The notes below the pieces were generated by a model. It was not told where the DNA came from. It searched no databases and was given only the letters and a program-made list of their open reading frames with translations. Positions 27,421-36,412 of a DNA stretch of 64,000 bases are shown piece after piece. Where the stretch lies: assembly GCA_017592665.1 (NCBI GenBank), contig JAGFNW010000011.1, positions 203,124-267,123 on the forward strand, given 5' to 3'. A program made the position numbers and the translations under genes. The DNA is from Streptosporangiaceae bacterium NEAU-GS5. Its GTDB lineage: Bacteria; Actinomycetota; Actinomycetes; Streptosporangiales; Streptosporangiaceae. Position 1 is the stretch's first letter. Each line of letters starts with the position of its first letter.

Positions 27421-27575
27421 TGAGCGAGCGCGCGGCCCCCTTCTACTGCCCCTACTGCGGCGACGAGGACCTGGAGCCCTACGTCACCGAAGAAGAGGCC
27501 TACGGCTGGTATTGCCGTTCCTGCGCCCGCGCGTTCCGAGTGAAGTTCCTTGGCATTGGTGTGAGGAGTACGTGA
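27420..27575 (+). CDS. Small zinc-ribbon protein of the sulfur operon
   Basis: 51 residues with two CxxC knuckles: Cys10-Pro-Tyr-Cys13 and Cys32-Arg-Ser-Cys35. They are separated by an acidic turn (GDEDLEPYVTEEEAYGWY), and a short C-terminal strand AFRVKFLGIGV follows. The ATG shares one base with the sulfite reductase stop and its own stop shares one with cysH, so all three are tightly coupled. A role in assembling or delivering electrons or metal to the two flanking Fe-S enzymes is plausible but unproven. Confidence 0.8.
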   Translation: MSERAAPFYCPYCGDEDLEPYVTEEEAYGWYCRSCARAFRVKFLGIGVRST

Positions 27576-28303
27576 TGACCCTGGTTGACATAGAGGTCGG
27601 GCTCGAACGACAGCGTGGCGTCCTCGACCTGCAGAGCATCGTCGAATCGGCGGCCGAGTTCCTGGAGGAGGCGTCCGCGCGCGAGATCGTGCGCTGGGCG
27701 GCGGCCACCTTCGGCGACCGTCTTTGTCTCACCTCCTCCATGAGCGACGCGCTGTTGATCGACCTGGTCAGCCGCGTCAAACCGGGCGTCGACGTGTTGT
27801 TCGTCGACACGGGCTACCACTTCGCCGAGACGATCGGCACGCGGGACGCCGTCGAGCAGGTCTACGACGTGAATGTGATCAACGCGATGCCCTCGCGCAC
27901 GGTCGCCGAGCAGGAGCGCGACCTCGGGCCGCGGCTGTTCGGGCGCAACCCCGACCTGTGCTGCTACCTCCGCAAGGTCGAGCCGCTCAATCGGGCGCTC
28001 GAGCCCTATCTGGCATGGATCTCCGGCATCCGCCGAGACGAGTCCCCCACACGCACCGGCACGAAGGTCGTCGAGTGGGACGCCAAGCGGCAGATGGTGA
28101 AGATCAACCCGATCGCCCGGTGGACCCAGGAAGACGTCGACAACTACATCGCCGACAACGGCGTGCTGATCAACCCCCTGCACTACGACAACTACCCCTC
28201 GATCGGCTGCGCGCCCTGCACCCGCCAGGTGGCGCCGGGCGAGGATCCGCGCAGCGGCCGGTGGGCCGGGCTGGGAAAGCTCGAGTGCGGAATTCACCTC
28301 TGA
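27575..28303 (+). CDS. cysH: Adenylyl-sulfate (APS) reductase CysH
   Basis: 242 residues from the ATG at 27575, after GAGGAG about 7 nt upstream. It reduces adenosine phosphosulfate to sulfite and AMP. The four cluster cysteines that separate APS reductases from PAPS reductases are all present: Cys129-Cys130 (DLCCYLRK) and Cys212-x-x-Cys215 (GCAPC). The catalytic Cys238 is in the C-terminal ECGIHL. The nucleotide-binding SSMSDALL loop is near residues 54-61 and the TGYHFAET segment near 79-86. Its product feeds the sulfite reductase encoded two genes upstream. Confidence 0.95.
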   Translation: MTLVDIEVGLERQRGVLDLQSIVESAAEFLEEASAREIVRWAAATFGDRLCLTSSMSDALLIDLVSRVKPGVDVLFVDTGYHFAETIGTRDAVEQVYDVNVINAMPSRTVAEQERDLGPRLFGRNPDLCCYLRKVEPLNRALEPYLAWISGIRRDESPTRTGTKVVEWDAKRQMVKINPIARWTQEDVDNYIADNGVLINPLHYDNYPSIGCAPCTRQVAPGEDPRSGRWAGLGKLECGIHL

Positions 28304-29058
28304 CCACTGGCTCCATTCCGCTGGTGGCGGTCGCGCACGGATCACGCGATCCGCGCGCGGCGGTCGTCGTGGAGGATCTGCTCGATCGCGTCCGGCTCGC
28401 GCGGCCCGAGCTCGACGTCCGCTCGGCCTATCTCGACCATGCGCCGCCCACGCTGGGCCGCGCTCTGGCCGGGCTGCGCGCCGCCGTCGTGCTTCCGTTG
28501 CTGCTGACCGCGGCCTACCACAGCCGGATCGACATCCCGGCGGCGCTCGACGCGGCGACCGCGCGCGATCCCCGTCTTCGCGTACGGCAAGGCGAGCCGC
28601 TCGGCCCCGACCCGCGGCTGACCGAGGCCCTTGAGCGCAGGCTCGCCGAGGCCGGGGTCGCCGCCGGCGACCCTGACACCGCGGTCGTGCTGGTTTCCGC
28701 CGGTTCGAGCGACGCGCGGGCGAACGCGGTGATCGCCCGGATGGCCGCCGACTGGAGCGGGCGCGGCTGGTGGGCCGTGCGCCCCGCGTACGCGTCGGCC
28801 GCCGCCCCCTCGCCACAGGCGGCCGTGGCGCGCCTGCTGGCCGCCGGCGCACCGCGCGTGGTGGTGGCCCCCTATCTGCTGGCCCCTGGTCTTTTCGCCG
28901 ACCGGGTGCGGCAGGAGACCCTCGCCGCCGGCGCGACGGCGGTCGCAGGCGTTCTCGGCCAGGCCCCCGAGCTGGCCGAGATCCTCCTCGATCGCTACGA
29001 CGGGACCGTGGCCGGAGTGATCGACGGACCGGGGACGCTGGTCAGATCCGTGGTCTGA
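28285..29058 (+). CDS. Sirohydrochlorin ferrochelatase-type protein (CbiX/SirB-like)
   Basis: 257 residues from the GTG at 28285, which overlaps cysH by 19 nt; a CTG at 28300 or GTG at 28324 are alternatives because no strong ribosome site is seen. Two CbiX half-domains: the metal-binding histidines lie in VAVAHGSRDPRA and in LLLTAAYHSRIDIPAAL, and the second half repeats the fold (VVLVSAGSSDARANA). It would insert iron into sirohydrochlorin to make sirohaem, the cofactor of the sulfite reductase two genes back, which explains its place in the operon. Its 3' end overlaps the convergent anti-sigma-like gene by 64 nt. Confidence 0.88.
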   Translation: MRNSPLTTGSIPLVAVAHGSRDPRAAVVVEDLLDRVRLARPELDVRSAYLDHAPPTLGRALAGLRAAVVLPLLLTAAYHSRIDIPAALDAATARDPRLRVRQGEPLGPDPRLTEALERRLAEAGVAAGDPDTAVVLVSAGSSDARANAVIARMAADWSGRGWWAVRPAYASAAAPSPQAAVARLLAAGAPRVVVAPYLLAPGLFADRVRQETLAAGATAVAGVLGQAPELAEILLDRYDGTVAGVIDGPGTLVRSVV

Positions 29059-29711
29059 GGCATCGGCACCAGGGTGGTGACCTCGAAGCCCCACTGGGCC
29101 CGATAGGGCTTGGCCGCTGCCGCGATGGCCTCCGCGTCGGCCCGCGAGATCGTTTTCCCGACCTTGGCGACGTCCTTCCGCCGGACGACCAGCACCTCGA
29201 ATTCCAGTTCACCGTTGTAGCCCGCGCTGCCCTGGAAGAACAGGCCGCTCCTGACCGGCATGGGGCCGCAGTCGCCGTTGCTGAAGATCATTCCGTGCAC
29301 CCAGACGATGGCGTATGAGGTGGTGTCGGAGCACGTGACGGCGACGGACACCGCTTTGAGGATGTTCTTGTAGGTGTAGCGCATCCGCACGCCGCCCTTG
29401 CTGGACTGCTCGTGGGCGATCAGCTGGCCTGGATAGTAGTAGTACTGCGGCGACGACGAGGGCGTCGGCTGGGCCATCACCCCGGCCCAGATGTCGTCCG
29501 GCGCCTCGGCCGTGACCGTACGGGGAATGGCGTTCACGCCGGCCACGACGAGGGCCGCGGCCGCCACTCCCGCGACGAGGGACAGCCGGCGACGCCGTAT
29601 GCGGCGCACCCGCCGGTGCACGCGGGCGGCGGTGACCATGCTGTGCGGGGGCTCGGCGCTGTCGTGCTCGAGCAGATCGCGCAGTTCGGATTCGGTGAAG
29701 GCGGTGGGCAC
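28995..29711 (-). CDS. Single-pass membrane protein, probable anti-sigma partner
   Basis: 238 residues from a GTG one nucleotide after the sigma-factor stop. A cytoplasmic N-terminus with the pattern ESELRDLLEHDSAEPPHSMV and a basic RRVRRIRRRR stretch precedes one transmembrane helix at about 43-62. An extracytoplasmic domain of about 170 residues with two cysteines (VAVTCSDT, GDCGPM) follows. Coupling to a SigE-type gene and this topology are typical of actinobacterial anti-sigma or co-regulated sensor proteins. No zinc-binding anti-sigma motif. It overlaps the convergent chelatase gene at the 3' end. Confidence 0.75.
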   Translation of the reverse strand: MPTAFTESELRDLLEHDSAEPPHSMVTAARVHRRVRRIRRRRLSLVAGVAAAALVVAGVNAIPRTVTAEAPDDIWAGVMAQPTPSSSPQYYYYPGQLIAHEQSSKGGVRMRYTYKNILKAVSVAVTCSDTTSYAIVWVHGMIFSNGDCGPMPVRSGLFFQGSAGYNGELEFEVLVVRRKDVAKVGKTISRADAEAIAAAAKPYRAQWGFEVTTLVPMPQTTDLTSVPGPSITPATVPS

Positions 29712-29712
29712 G

Positions 29713-30210
29713 TCAGCTCCCTGACTGGATCGCTCGGGCGGCGGGATCGACGCGCAGCCGGGCGAGCGCCCGGCTGGCCTGGCTGCGCACGGTGGCAGGG
29801 GAGCAGCCGAGGGTCTCGGCGATCTCCTGATCCGGCAGGTCGGCGAAGTAGCGCAGCACGATCACCGCGCGCTGGCGGGGTGGCAGGCAGGTCAGGGCCT
29901 GGCGGATCGCCTCGCGGTGGCCGATGGCCGCGAGGGCGTCGTGTTCGTCGATCGCCTCGGGCAGCGCGGAGGCCGGCGTCTCGCGCCGCCAGCGCCGCCG
30001 CCACCAGGTGGCGTGGGTGTTGACGAGGATTCGGTAGACGTACGGGTCGGGGTTGTCGCCGACCCGGCGCCAGGCGAGCCAGGCCTTGGCGAGCGCCGTC
30101 TGCAGCAGGTCTTCGGCCGTGGCCCAGTCCCTGCAGAGCAGGTACGCCGTGCGGAGCAGGCGCGACGACCGCTCAGCGACGTAGCGCTCGAAGTCGGCAC
30201 GATCGCGCAT
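29713..30210 (-). CDS. SigE-family ECF RNA polymerase sigma factor
   Basis: 165 residues from an ATG with GGAGG 4 nt upstream. The N-terminus FERYVAERSSRLLRTAYLLCRDWATAEDLLQTALAKAW and the NPDPYVYRILVNTHATWWRRR segment define the actinobacterial SigE-like (SACE-type) ECF group. Region 4 is LPPRQRAVIVLRYFADLPDQEIAETLGCSPATVRSQASRALARL. Followed one nucleotide after its stop by its membrane partner. Target promoters are unknown. Confidence 0.93.
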   Translation of the reverse strand: MRDRADFERYVAERSSRLLRTAYLLCRDWATAEDLLQTALAKAWLAWRRVGDNPDPYVYRILVNTHATWWRRRWRRETPASALPEAIDEHDALAAIGHREAIRQALTCLPPRQRAVIVLRYFADLPDQEIAETLGCSPATVRSQASRALARLRVDPAARAIQSGS

Positions 30211-30334
30211 GGGTCCTCCGGGGCTCGTCGGCGCGCGCTGTCACCGATCTCTACGCCCGAGCCCCGTCCGCGTGTTGCACGCGACCGCCGTCTTCGGCAG
30301 CCGCCTCAAGCCGTCGTCGTCAGCTGCCCGGCTT

Positions 30335-30370
30335 CGGTTGCCCGTCCTCGGTTGCCCGTCCTCGGTTGCC
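30335..30370. repeat. Short tandem repeat (14-bp unit)
   Basis: CGGTTGCCCGTCCT occurs twice in tandem (30335-30348 and 30349-30362), followed by a third partial copy CGGTTGCC. It lies in the 164-nt gap between the SigE-type gene and the DUF1707 gene. The rest of that gap shows no gene or clear signal. Confidence 0.7.
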
Positions 30371-30374
30371 GTCG

Positions 30375-31190
30375 TCAGTTGCCGTCGCGCCATTCGCGCC
30401 GGCCCTGGCGGCGGGCGTCGCGGGCCTCCTGGCGCATCTCGCGCCAGGCCCGATGCGCGTCCCGGCGCATGGTCCGGAACTCGTCCAGGGCCGCCCTGCG
30501 GGCCTCACGGTGCGATATGGCGGCGTTTCCGGCCTCCAGGTAGCCGGGCATGCCGTTGCGGCGCTCCTGCCACCAGTCGCTCCAGGCGAACAGCGCCCGA
30601 CGGATGGGCTGCGCCTGCGAGTCGCCGATCACCTTGACGTCGCCCATCAGCACGAACGCCTTGACCCGCACGATCGGCGCGTTCTGGCCGGGCGGCGCCT
30701 CGATGACCTTGACCTTCTTGTCGCCCATGATCGCGACGCCGGACAGCTCGACGTCCACCCCGTCCGGCACGATGATCTTGACGTCGCCCATGATGGACGT
30801 CGCCACGATGTCGATCACGTTGCCGCGCACTTCGGCCTCGCGCAGGTCGAGCGTGACGTCGCCCATCACCGCGACCGCGCCGAGCTCCTGGTCGATCCGC
30901 CACTTGCCGTTGCGCTTCGTGTCGCCCATCACGGCCACGAACCACTGCCGGTTGGAGCCGCCGGGCCGGGCCGCGACGGAGCCGGGGGAGGGGCGCGGGG
31001 CCGAGCCCGCGTTGGGGAGGTCGGTGGTGAGCTGCGCGAGCTCGGAATGTGTCTGGGCCAGATAGGCGGCCTCGGTGCGCTCCGTGAGCTCGGCCAGTGT
31101 GAGTCGCCCCTCTACGGAGGCCTGGCGCAACACCTCGACCACGGCTTCCCGCTCTGCGTCGGATGCGCGCATTTCACCCGAATCGTTCAC
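30375..31190 (-). CDS. DUF1707 protein with LiaF-like beta domain
   Basis: 271 residues. The N-terminal DUF1707 helix-rich module (MRASDAEREAVVEVLRQASV to about residue 55) is followed by a Pro/Gly linker. A beta-solenoid-like region of the LiaF/DUF2154 kind follows, in which the motif VMGD/IMGD recurs five times. A charged C-terminal helix rich in Arg and Glu ends the protein. The start is a GTG with a TATAAC -10-like box 8 nt upstream and no ribosome site, suggesting a leaderless mRNA; an internal ATG 18 nt later is the alternative. Such proteins are thought to respond to cell-envelope stress; the role here is unknown. Confidence 0.82.
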   Translation of the reverse strand: MNDSGEMRASDAEREAVVEVLRQASVEGRLTLAELTERTEAAYLAQTHSELAQLTTDLPNAGSAPRPSPGSVAARPGGSNRQWFVAVMGDTKRNGKWRIDQELGAVAVMGDVTLDLREAEVRGNVIDIVATSIMGDVKIIVPDGVDVELSGVAIMGDKKVKVIEAPPGQNAPIVRVKAFVLMGDVKVIGDSQAQPIRRALFAWSDWWQERRNGMPGYLEAGNAAISHREARRAALDEFRTMRRDAHRAWREMRQEARDARRQGRREWRDGN

Positions 31191-31249
31191 GGGTCTACGT
31201 TATATCGCGAGATGCGGCCGCCCTATCCTCCGGGAGGAGGAATACGGGG

Positions 31250-32632
31250 TCATTGGAACGCCTTGCGGCACGCCGTGGTGCCCGGGCGCCGGCCGTCCGC
31301 GGCGTCGCGCATGGCGGCGGCCAGGCCCGGCAGGTCGAGGTCGGCCGGCGCGACCTCACCCGTGATGGCCTGGCGGAGGCAGGCGCGGAAGACCGTGCTG
31401 AACTCCGCGTAGTACGGCGAGCGCGGCCGTTCGTCCGCCCTGGACAGGGACTGGCGGATGGCCGCCGCGAAGGCCTGGAGTTCGGTCGGTGAGGTCTCCA
31501 GCTGGGGTTCGCCCGAGACGTCGACCGTGCCGTGGAGGGTGCTGCAGGTCGTCGGCTTGGCCCGGTATTCCTCGTACACCGACTCGAGGACGGGCGCGTA
31601 GCCGCCGCACGCGAACAGCCGCGCCTGCGCGTCATGGGAGGTGAGGAATTTGATGAGGTCCAGCGCCTGGGCGAGGTGCGGCGAGCTCTTCAGCACGGCG
31701 AGATTGACGCCGCCCATGATGCCCCGGCCGGGAAACGGGATGATGCCGAACTTCAGGTGGTTGCTCTCGTCCCGCATGGAGGAGTCGACGGCCAGCCGGT
31801 GGAAGGCGAACGGCCAGTTGCGCATGTAGCCCACGTTTTTCGTCTTGAACGCCTGCAGGCTGCTCTCCTCGCGAAGATTTCGCCCATTGGGCGTCTTGGC
31901 GCCGGCGTCCAGCATGTTCTTCCATGCGGTGACGGCGTTCACCACGGTCTGGGCCTGACCGGCGTCATCCAGGACGACGGAGTCGCCGTCGGTTATCCGG
32001 GCGCCGCCCGACTCGACCGCCTCCATGAGGTTGACCGTGCCGCCCTCATAATCGTCGAACTGGCCCGCGTAGCCGTACGCGGTCGCCTCTTTCAGCATTT
32101 CGGCTGGATCGCGCGGCACCGGAAGCCCGGTCTTGTAGAACAGCAGCGGCGCGTCGGTGGCGAACGGCACCCCGAACTGCGCGCCGTCGACCTGCCCGGC
32201 CGCCCACACTTTCGGCACGAAGTCACGATGGTCGATCGAGCCGGGCGCGATCTCCTGCAGATATCCGCCGGCCGCGAATTCCGGCGTCCAGGCGACGTCC
32301 AGCACGAGAATGTCGTACGGGCACCGCCCCGCCTGGACCGCGGCCATCATCTCGGCCCGCTCCTCGTCGGTGGAATCGGATATCTCGACGAGCCGGGCGT
32401 TGAGGCTGCCGGGCCTGCTGTTCCATTCCTGGATGAGATCCCGGCGATAGCTGGCCGCGCTGACGTCGCTGCCGGTCGCGACGACGAGCTCCCCTCTGTC
32501 GGCGCAGGCGGCCTCTCCTGGCGGCGCCTGGTTCGTGGCGAGGGTGACGATTCCCGGGATCGCCACGCCCACGGCGAATCCGGCGACGGCCAGCCTTCGC
32601 CGGAACGGGGTGAGGTCCGACCACCACGACAT
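31250..32632 (-). CDS. Membrane-anchored extracellular solute-binding protein (family 1-like)
   Basis: 460 residues from the ATG at 32632, which shares one base with the upstream stop (TGATG). A basic N-terminus (SDLTPFRRRL) and one hydrophobic helix at about 15-36 lack a lipobox, so the protein is probably anchored. The mature part begins ELVVATGSDVSAASYRRDLIQEWN and keeps the type-I binding-protein layout, including DILVLDVAWTPEFAAGGYLQE and GGVNLAVLKSSPHLAQALDLIKFL. No ABC permease or ATPase genes accompany it. It is coupled to a vWA protein that also has a binding-protein-like domain, so it is probably not a standard importer component. Confidence 0.82.
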   Translation of the reverse strand: MSWWSDLTPFRRRLAVAGFAVGVAIPGIVTLATNQAPPGEAACADRGELVVATGSDVSAASYRRDLIQEWNSRPGSLNARLVEISDSTDEERAEMMAAVQAGRCPYDILVLDVAWTPEFAAGGYLQEIAPGSIDHRDFVPKVWAAGQVDGAQFGVPFATDAPLLFYKTGLPVPRDPAEMLKEATAYGYAGQFDDYEGGTVNLMEAVESGGARITDGDSVVLDDAGQAQTVVNAVTAWKNMLDAGAKTPNGRNLREESSLQAFKTKNVGYMRNWPFAFHRLAVDSSMRDESNHLKFGIIPFPGRGIMGGVNLAVLKSSPHLAQALDLIKFLTSHDAQARLFACGGYAPVLESVYEEYRAKPTTCSTLHGTVDVSGEPQLETSPTELQAFAAAIRQSLSRADERPRSPYYAEFSTVFRACLRQAITGEVAPADLDLPGLAAAMRDAADGRRPGTTACRKAFQ

Positions 32633-34605
32633 CAGGACCACCCGCGGATCGTCGAGATCATCTCCGTCAGCGCGGCCGCCACGTCAGGGCCCGCCTCCCG
32701 GCACACCACGTGTTTGTCCGTTCCGGGCCGGCTCTGGGCGGGGAACAGGCCGTGGCATCCGCCGTCGCGCAGGGCGAGGATGTAGAGGCCGGTGACCGTG
32801 TCGGCGCCGGTCACGGCCCGCGTGATGGCCGCCGCGGAGTCCCGCCGCGGGTCCAGCGGGCCGCCGTCGGTGATCACGGCCACCGTACGGCCGATGGAGC
32901 GTGACCGCCGCCCCACCTCCTCGATCGACGCCGAGACCGGCGCGTCCGTGCCCTGGCTGATCAGGCGGGTGACGTCCTTGATCAGGTCGTCGAAGTCATC
33001 GGGCACGAACCGCGCGGACGACGGGCTGACCCGGGTCCCGCCGCTGTCGTAGAACGTGGCGTAGGAGATGCGGTCGCGATCGATGAGGGACTGCCGGATG
33101 AGCGGGAGCGCCTCGCGCACGCGGCTCAGGTTCGACGGCGGCTGCGACATCGACTTCGACGCGTCGAACAGCACCTGCAGATCGACGCTGGGCAGGCGGC
33201 TGTCGATCAGGGTCTTCGCGTCGTACAGCTCGGTGTCCCGGATGACGCTCGGCCGCAGCGCCGACTCGACCGGGGCGAACAGCCGCTTCGCGCGGAGCCA
33301 GCCGCCGAAGGCGTCCACCGCCTGGTCTCTTGCGGCGTTCCGCGCCCCGGCCCACGTGATCTTCACGTACGGATAGTCCAGCGCGGGAAGGCCCGCGACC
33401 GGCACCTCGTGCAGCGCCTCCTGGCCGCTCGGCGGCGCGCCCGGGCAGCCCTCGTCCACCAGGCTGCGCTGGTCGTAGTCGCGGGCGCTGTGGCCGGGCA
33501 CGACCAGCGCGATGGACTCGCGGTCCGCGAGCGCGCGGCCTTTGAAGTGGCACAACAGGTCGCTGACGCTCGTGTCGAAGGCCACGCTCTGGATCGTGTC
33601 CTGGCGCGCGTCGAGGCCCACCAGTTTCGTGGCGGCGATGAGGCCGGCAGACGACGTGCCCGGCTGCGGATAGATCAGCCGCATGCGCAGCTTCGTGCGG
33701 ACCGCCGCCACCACGTCGTCCAGGGCGTATCCCGGGCCGCCCTCGGGGAGGATCCGGTCGAGTTCGTCAAGGCGGCTGCCGAGCACGGCGATCGCCACGT
33801 GGTCAGAGGCGACGTTGGCCCGGATCTGGAGCGCCGCCTGATCCTTGCTCACGACATCGCGCACCCGGACGACCTCGGCCGCGTTGCCGGCGATCCACGC
33901 GTCGGGCCGCTGGCCGAGCAGCCGATAGAACGGCTCGTTCTCCTGCCGGATGTCGTTGCGGGCCCAGCCGTTGGCGAAGCCGTACGTCATGTCTTTGATC
34001 GAAGGGGCGGCGGCCACCGAAATCCGATAGCGGGCGCAGCCGTCGAGCGTCGTCTCGGCGCGATATTGGTCCGCCCGCTCGCGCAATGCGTGCAGATTCT
34101 CCGGCGCCGTCATCACGAGCAGTTCCATGGGATGCGCGCAGGGCGGCGGGTTCATCCAGTGCCAGGCGGACTGCGCGCCGTGAAAGGCCAGCCACGGCAG
34201 GACGACCACGGCCATCCCGGCGACCACCGAGAGATATCCGATGGTGATGACGGGCCAGGCCCGGGCCACCAGCCGGCGTAATCGGACGGCTCGCGCGCCG
34301 GCGAACGGCGCGGTCAGCCGGTGCCCGAGTTTCGGCCACGCCGCGGTCATCCGCGCGAAAGGCCGGCTCTCGGAAGGCCGTACGCGCCGCAGTACGAAGG
34401 CGGCGGCCAGCCCGATGACCAGGCCGATGGCGGGAACGCTGACGAACAGGCCGCCCGGCGCCTTTTCCAGGATGACGCGGAGGTCGCTCCACAAATCGGT
34501 GATGACGGCCGACACGAGGGTCGTGACGTAAGGCCCGGCCCATTTCAACCACGGCCGCTTGTCCGGCGGCGACGGATCTGACGGCTGGTTCGGCGTGGTC
34601 GACAT
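32632..34605 (-). CDS. Membrane protein with substrate-binding-like and von Willebrand factor A domains
   Basis: 657 residues. Two transmembrane helices near the N-terminus (about 52-72 and 117-140) bracket an Arg-rich cytoplasmic loop. An extracytoplasmic binding-protein-like region (about 155-450) begins MELLVMTAPENLHALRERADQY. The C-terminal vWA domain holds the MIDAS motif Asp-Ala-Ser-Lys-Ser near residue 478, a downstream SQGTDAPVSAS (Thr of MIDAS) and AVITDGGPLD. MIDAS residues look intact, so metal-dependent ligand binding is likely. It overlaps the solute-binding gene by one base. Function is unknown. Confidence 0.82.
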   Translation of the reverse strand: MSTTPNQPSDPSPPDKRPWLKWAGPYVTTLVSAVITDLWSDLRVILEKAPGGLFVSVPAIGLVIGLAAAFVLRRVRPSESRPFARMTAAWPKLGHRLTAPFAGARAVRLRRLVARAWPVITIGYLSVVAGMAVVVLPWLAFHGAQSAWHWMNPPPCAHPMELLVMTAPENLHALRERADQYRAETTLDGCARYRISVAAAPSIKDMTYGFANGWARNDIRQENEPFYRLLGQRPDAWIAGNAAEVVRVRDVVSKDQAALQIRANVASDHVAIAVLGSRLDELDRILPEGGPGYALDDVVAAVRTKLRMRLIYPQPGTSSAGLIAATKLVGLDARQDTIQSVAFDTSVSDLLCHFKGRALADRESIALVVPGHSARDYDQRSLVDEGCPGAPPSGQEALHEVPVAGLPALDYPYVKITWAGARNAARDQAVDAFGGWLRAKRLFAPVESALRPSVIRDTELYDAKTLIDSRLPSVDLQVLFDASKSMSQPPSNLSRVREALPLIRQSLIDRDRISYATFYDSGGTRVSPSSARFVPDDFDDLIKDVTRLISQGTDAPVSASIEEVGRRSRSIGRTVAVITDGGPLDPRRDSAAAITRAVTGADTVTGLYILALRDGGCHGLFPAQSRPGTDKHVVCREAGPDVAAALTEMISTIRGWS

Positions 34606-34710
34606 GGTGAAGCCTGTTTTCGGGAGGCGAGAAGCTGTGGCAGCATAACCCGGCTACCCCATGGCAGGGCCGCTTACCTTGATTTGGCGGCCGTATGTGA
34701 CCATGAAGTG

Positions 34711-36213
34711 GTGACGCAGAGTGAGCTTCTGAAAGCGGTCGCCTCGGGCGAGGTGGCCCGGGCTGCGGAACTGCTGCATCCCGGCGGCGATCTCGACGCG
34801 GCGCTCAATCCGGCCACCGGCGCCACTCCGCTCTACCGGGCCGCCGTCAAGGGTGACGCGGCCATGGTCCGCCTGCTGCTGGAATACGGCGCGGATCCCA
34901 ACCGGGCGAGCGGCGGCCCCGACGAGGGCCTGCCGTTGTGCGCGGCCGCCTGCTGGGATCACGCGGAGACCGTGCAGGCCCTGCTCGACGGCGGAGCCGA
35001 CGCGTCCGGCACGGAGGACGACGGATGGACGCCCCTGCTCTGGGCCGCCGTCCATGGTCATCTGGCCACGGCCGACCTCCTTCTGGACGCCGGCGCCGAC
35101 CCTTCGGCTGGGAATGAGCTCACGCCGTTGACGGCCGCCGCCGACTTCGGGGCGTACGGGATCGCCTGGTCGCTGCTGGAGCACGGCGCCGACCCCGCGC
35201 AGGAGGACGGCACGGGGCGGACGGCCCTGGAGATCGCCCGCTCCTGGCTCGGCGCCGACCTGGAGCGGCACCTGATCGCCGAGCTGGGCGACCTGCCGGA
35301 TGATTGGGCGGTCGCGATCACCCGCTCGCACGCGGCCGACGGCACCGAGCTGGTGTCGGCCGAGGCGCGCGGCCCCGGCGACGAGGGCCGGATCACCACC
35401 CGGCAGCGTGGGCATGCGGCCATCGCGGCCCTGCTCGAAGGGGCCCTCGGCGTACGCGTTCCGGTCCTCGAGCTGGTGGGGCGGGCCGTGCCCTATCGCG
35501 ACGTCGACGACGACGGCGAGACGTGGTGGGCGGTCGCGCGGGCGGTGCGCTCACGCGCCGACGACGAGACCTACGGCGAGCTGACCGCGCTCTGCGCGGA
35601 CGCCGACCCGCTGCGGCGCGAGTTCGCCGTTGACGTGCTCGGCCAATACGGCTTCCACGGCGAGGATCCGGGTGTCTACGCCGACCGGACCGTGGAGATC
35701 CTGCGCCGGATGGCCGGCCAGGAGACCGAGCCCGACGTGGTGCGCTCGGTGCTGGCCGCACTCGCCCACCACCGCGACCCACGGGCGCTGCCCGAGGTCC
35801 TGGCCTTGATCAACGGCGCCGGCCGCGCGCACACCACGCGTGACGCCATGGCCCTGGCCGCCGTTCTGCCGCCGGGCCACGAAGAGGGCCTGGCGACCCT
35901 GCTCGCCCTGACCGAGGATCCCGATCCCGAGGTGCGCGACTGGGCCACGATGGCGGTCGCCGACCTCGACGTCGACGATCCGCGCGTCGTGGAGGCCCTG
36001 GTGGCCCGCCTCGACGACCCCGACCTACCGACCGCCGCCGAAGCCGTCCGCGGCCTGGCCGAACGCGCCGACCCTCGCGCCACCGAGGGCATCCACCGCG
36101 TCCTCGCCGATTCCGACGACCCCTACGCCCGCCACCTCGCCCGCACCGCCGCCACCACCCTGGGCGTGATCCTGCAAGATCACGGCGGAAAAGGGGTTGC
36201 GGGGGGTCTGTAG
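34711..36213 (+). CDS. Ankyrin and HEAT repeat protein
   Basis: About 500 residues. The start is uncertain: GTG at 34711 or 34708, or TTG at 34684; none has a ribosome site. Five ankyrin repeats occupy about residues 5-170 (for example GATPLYRAAVKGDAAMVRLL and DGWTPLLWAAVHGHLATADL). After a linker, armadillo/HEAT-type helices fill about 260-490 (LRREFAVDVLGQYGF; DPEVRDWATMAVADLDVDDPRV). The protein has no catalytic motif or membrane segment and is probably a cytoplasmic scaffold. It is divergent from the vWA operon. Confidence 0.85.
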   Translation: MTQSELLKAVASGEVARAAELLHPGGDLDAALNPATGATPLYRAAVKGDAAMVRLLLEYGADPNRASGGPDEGLPLCAAACWDHAETVQALLDGGADASGTEDDGWTPLLWAAVHGHLATADLLLDAGADPSAGNELTPLTAAADFGAYGIAWSLLEHGADPAQEDGTGRTALEIARSWLGADLERHLIAELGDLPDDWAVAITRSHAADGTELVSAEARGPGDEGRITTRQRGHAAIAALLEGALGVRVPVLELVGRAVPYRDVDDDGETWWAVARAVRSRADDETYGELTALCADADPLRREFAVDVLGQYGFHGEDPGVYADRTVEILRRMAGQETEPDVVRSVLAALAHHRDPRALPEVLALINGAGRAHTTRDAMALAAVLPPGHEEGLATLLALTEDPDPEVRDWATMAVADLDVDDPRVVEALVARLDDPDLPTAAEAVRGLAERADPRATEGIHRVLADSDDPYARHLARTAATTLGVILQDHGGKGVAGGL

Positions 36214-36412
36214 GGTGGGGGTGAAATTCCTGGAGAGGGCTTCGAAGAGGTTTCGAGGGCTTCGGCGGGAGTGGTGGGCTGAGGAGGTGAGGAAGCATGC
36301 GGAGCTTTGTGTTTGCCATGGGTTTTTCCGTGGCGATTTCCGTGTCTTCTTTCGACCTCCGGGCTGCTCGGTGATGGGGTGCCCGGGGTAAATCCCTGAA
36401 GGGTTCACCTCA

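Noticed and set aside
30335..30370. CRISPR-like repeats
   Set aside because: The repeats are contiguous 14-bp units without spacers, and no cas genes are present.
36214..36412. Possible small gene (64 codons, 36197-36391) before rsgA
   Set aside because: No ribosome site, no recognisable domain, composition unlike its neighbours, and overlap with the end of the ankyrin/HEAT gene. I see nothing else definite in this 199-nt gap.
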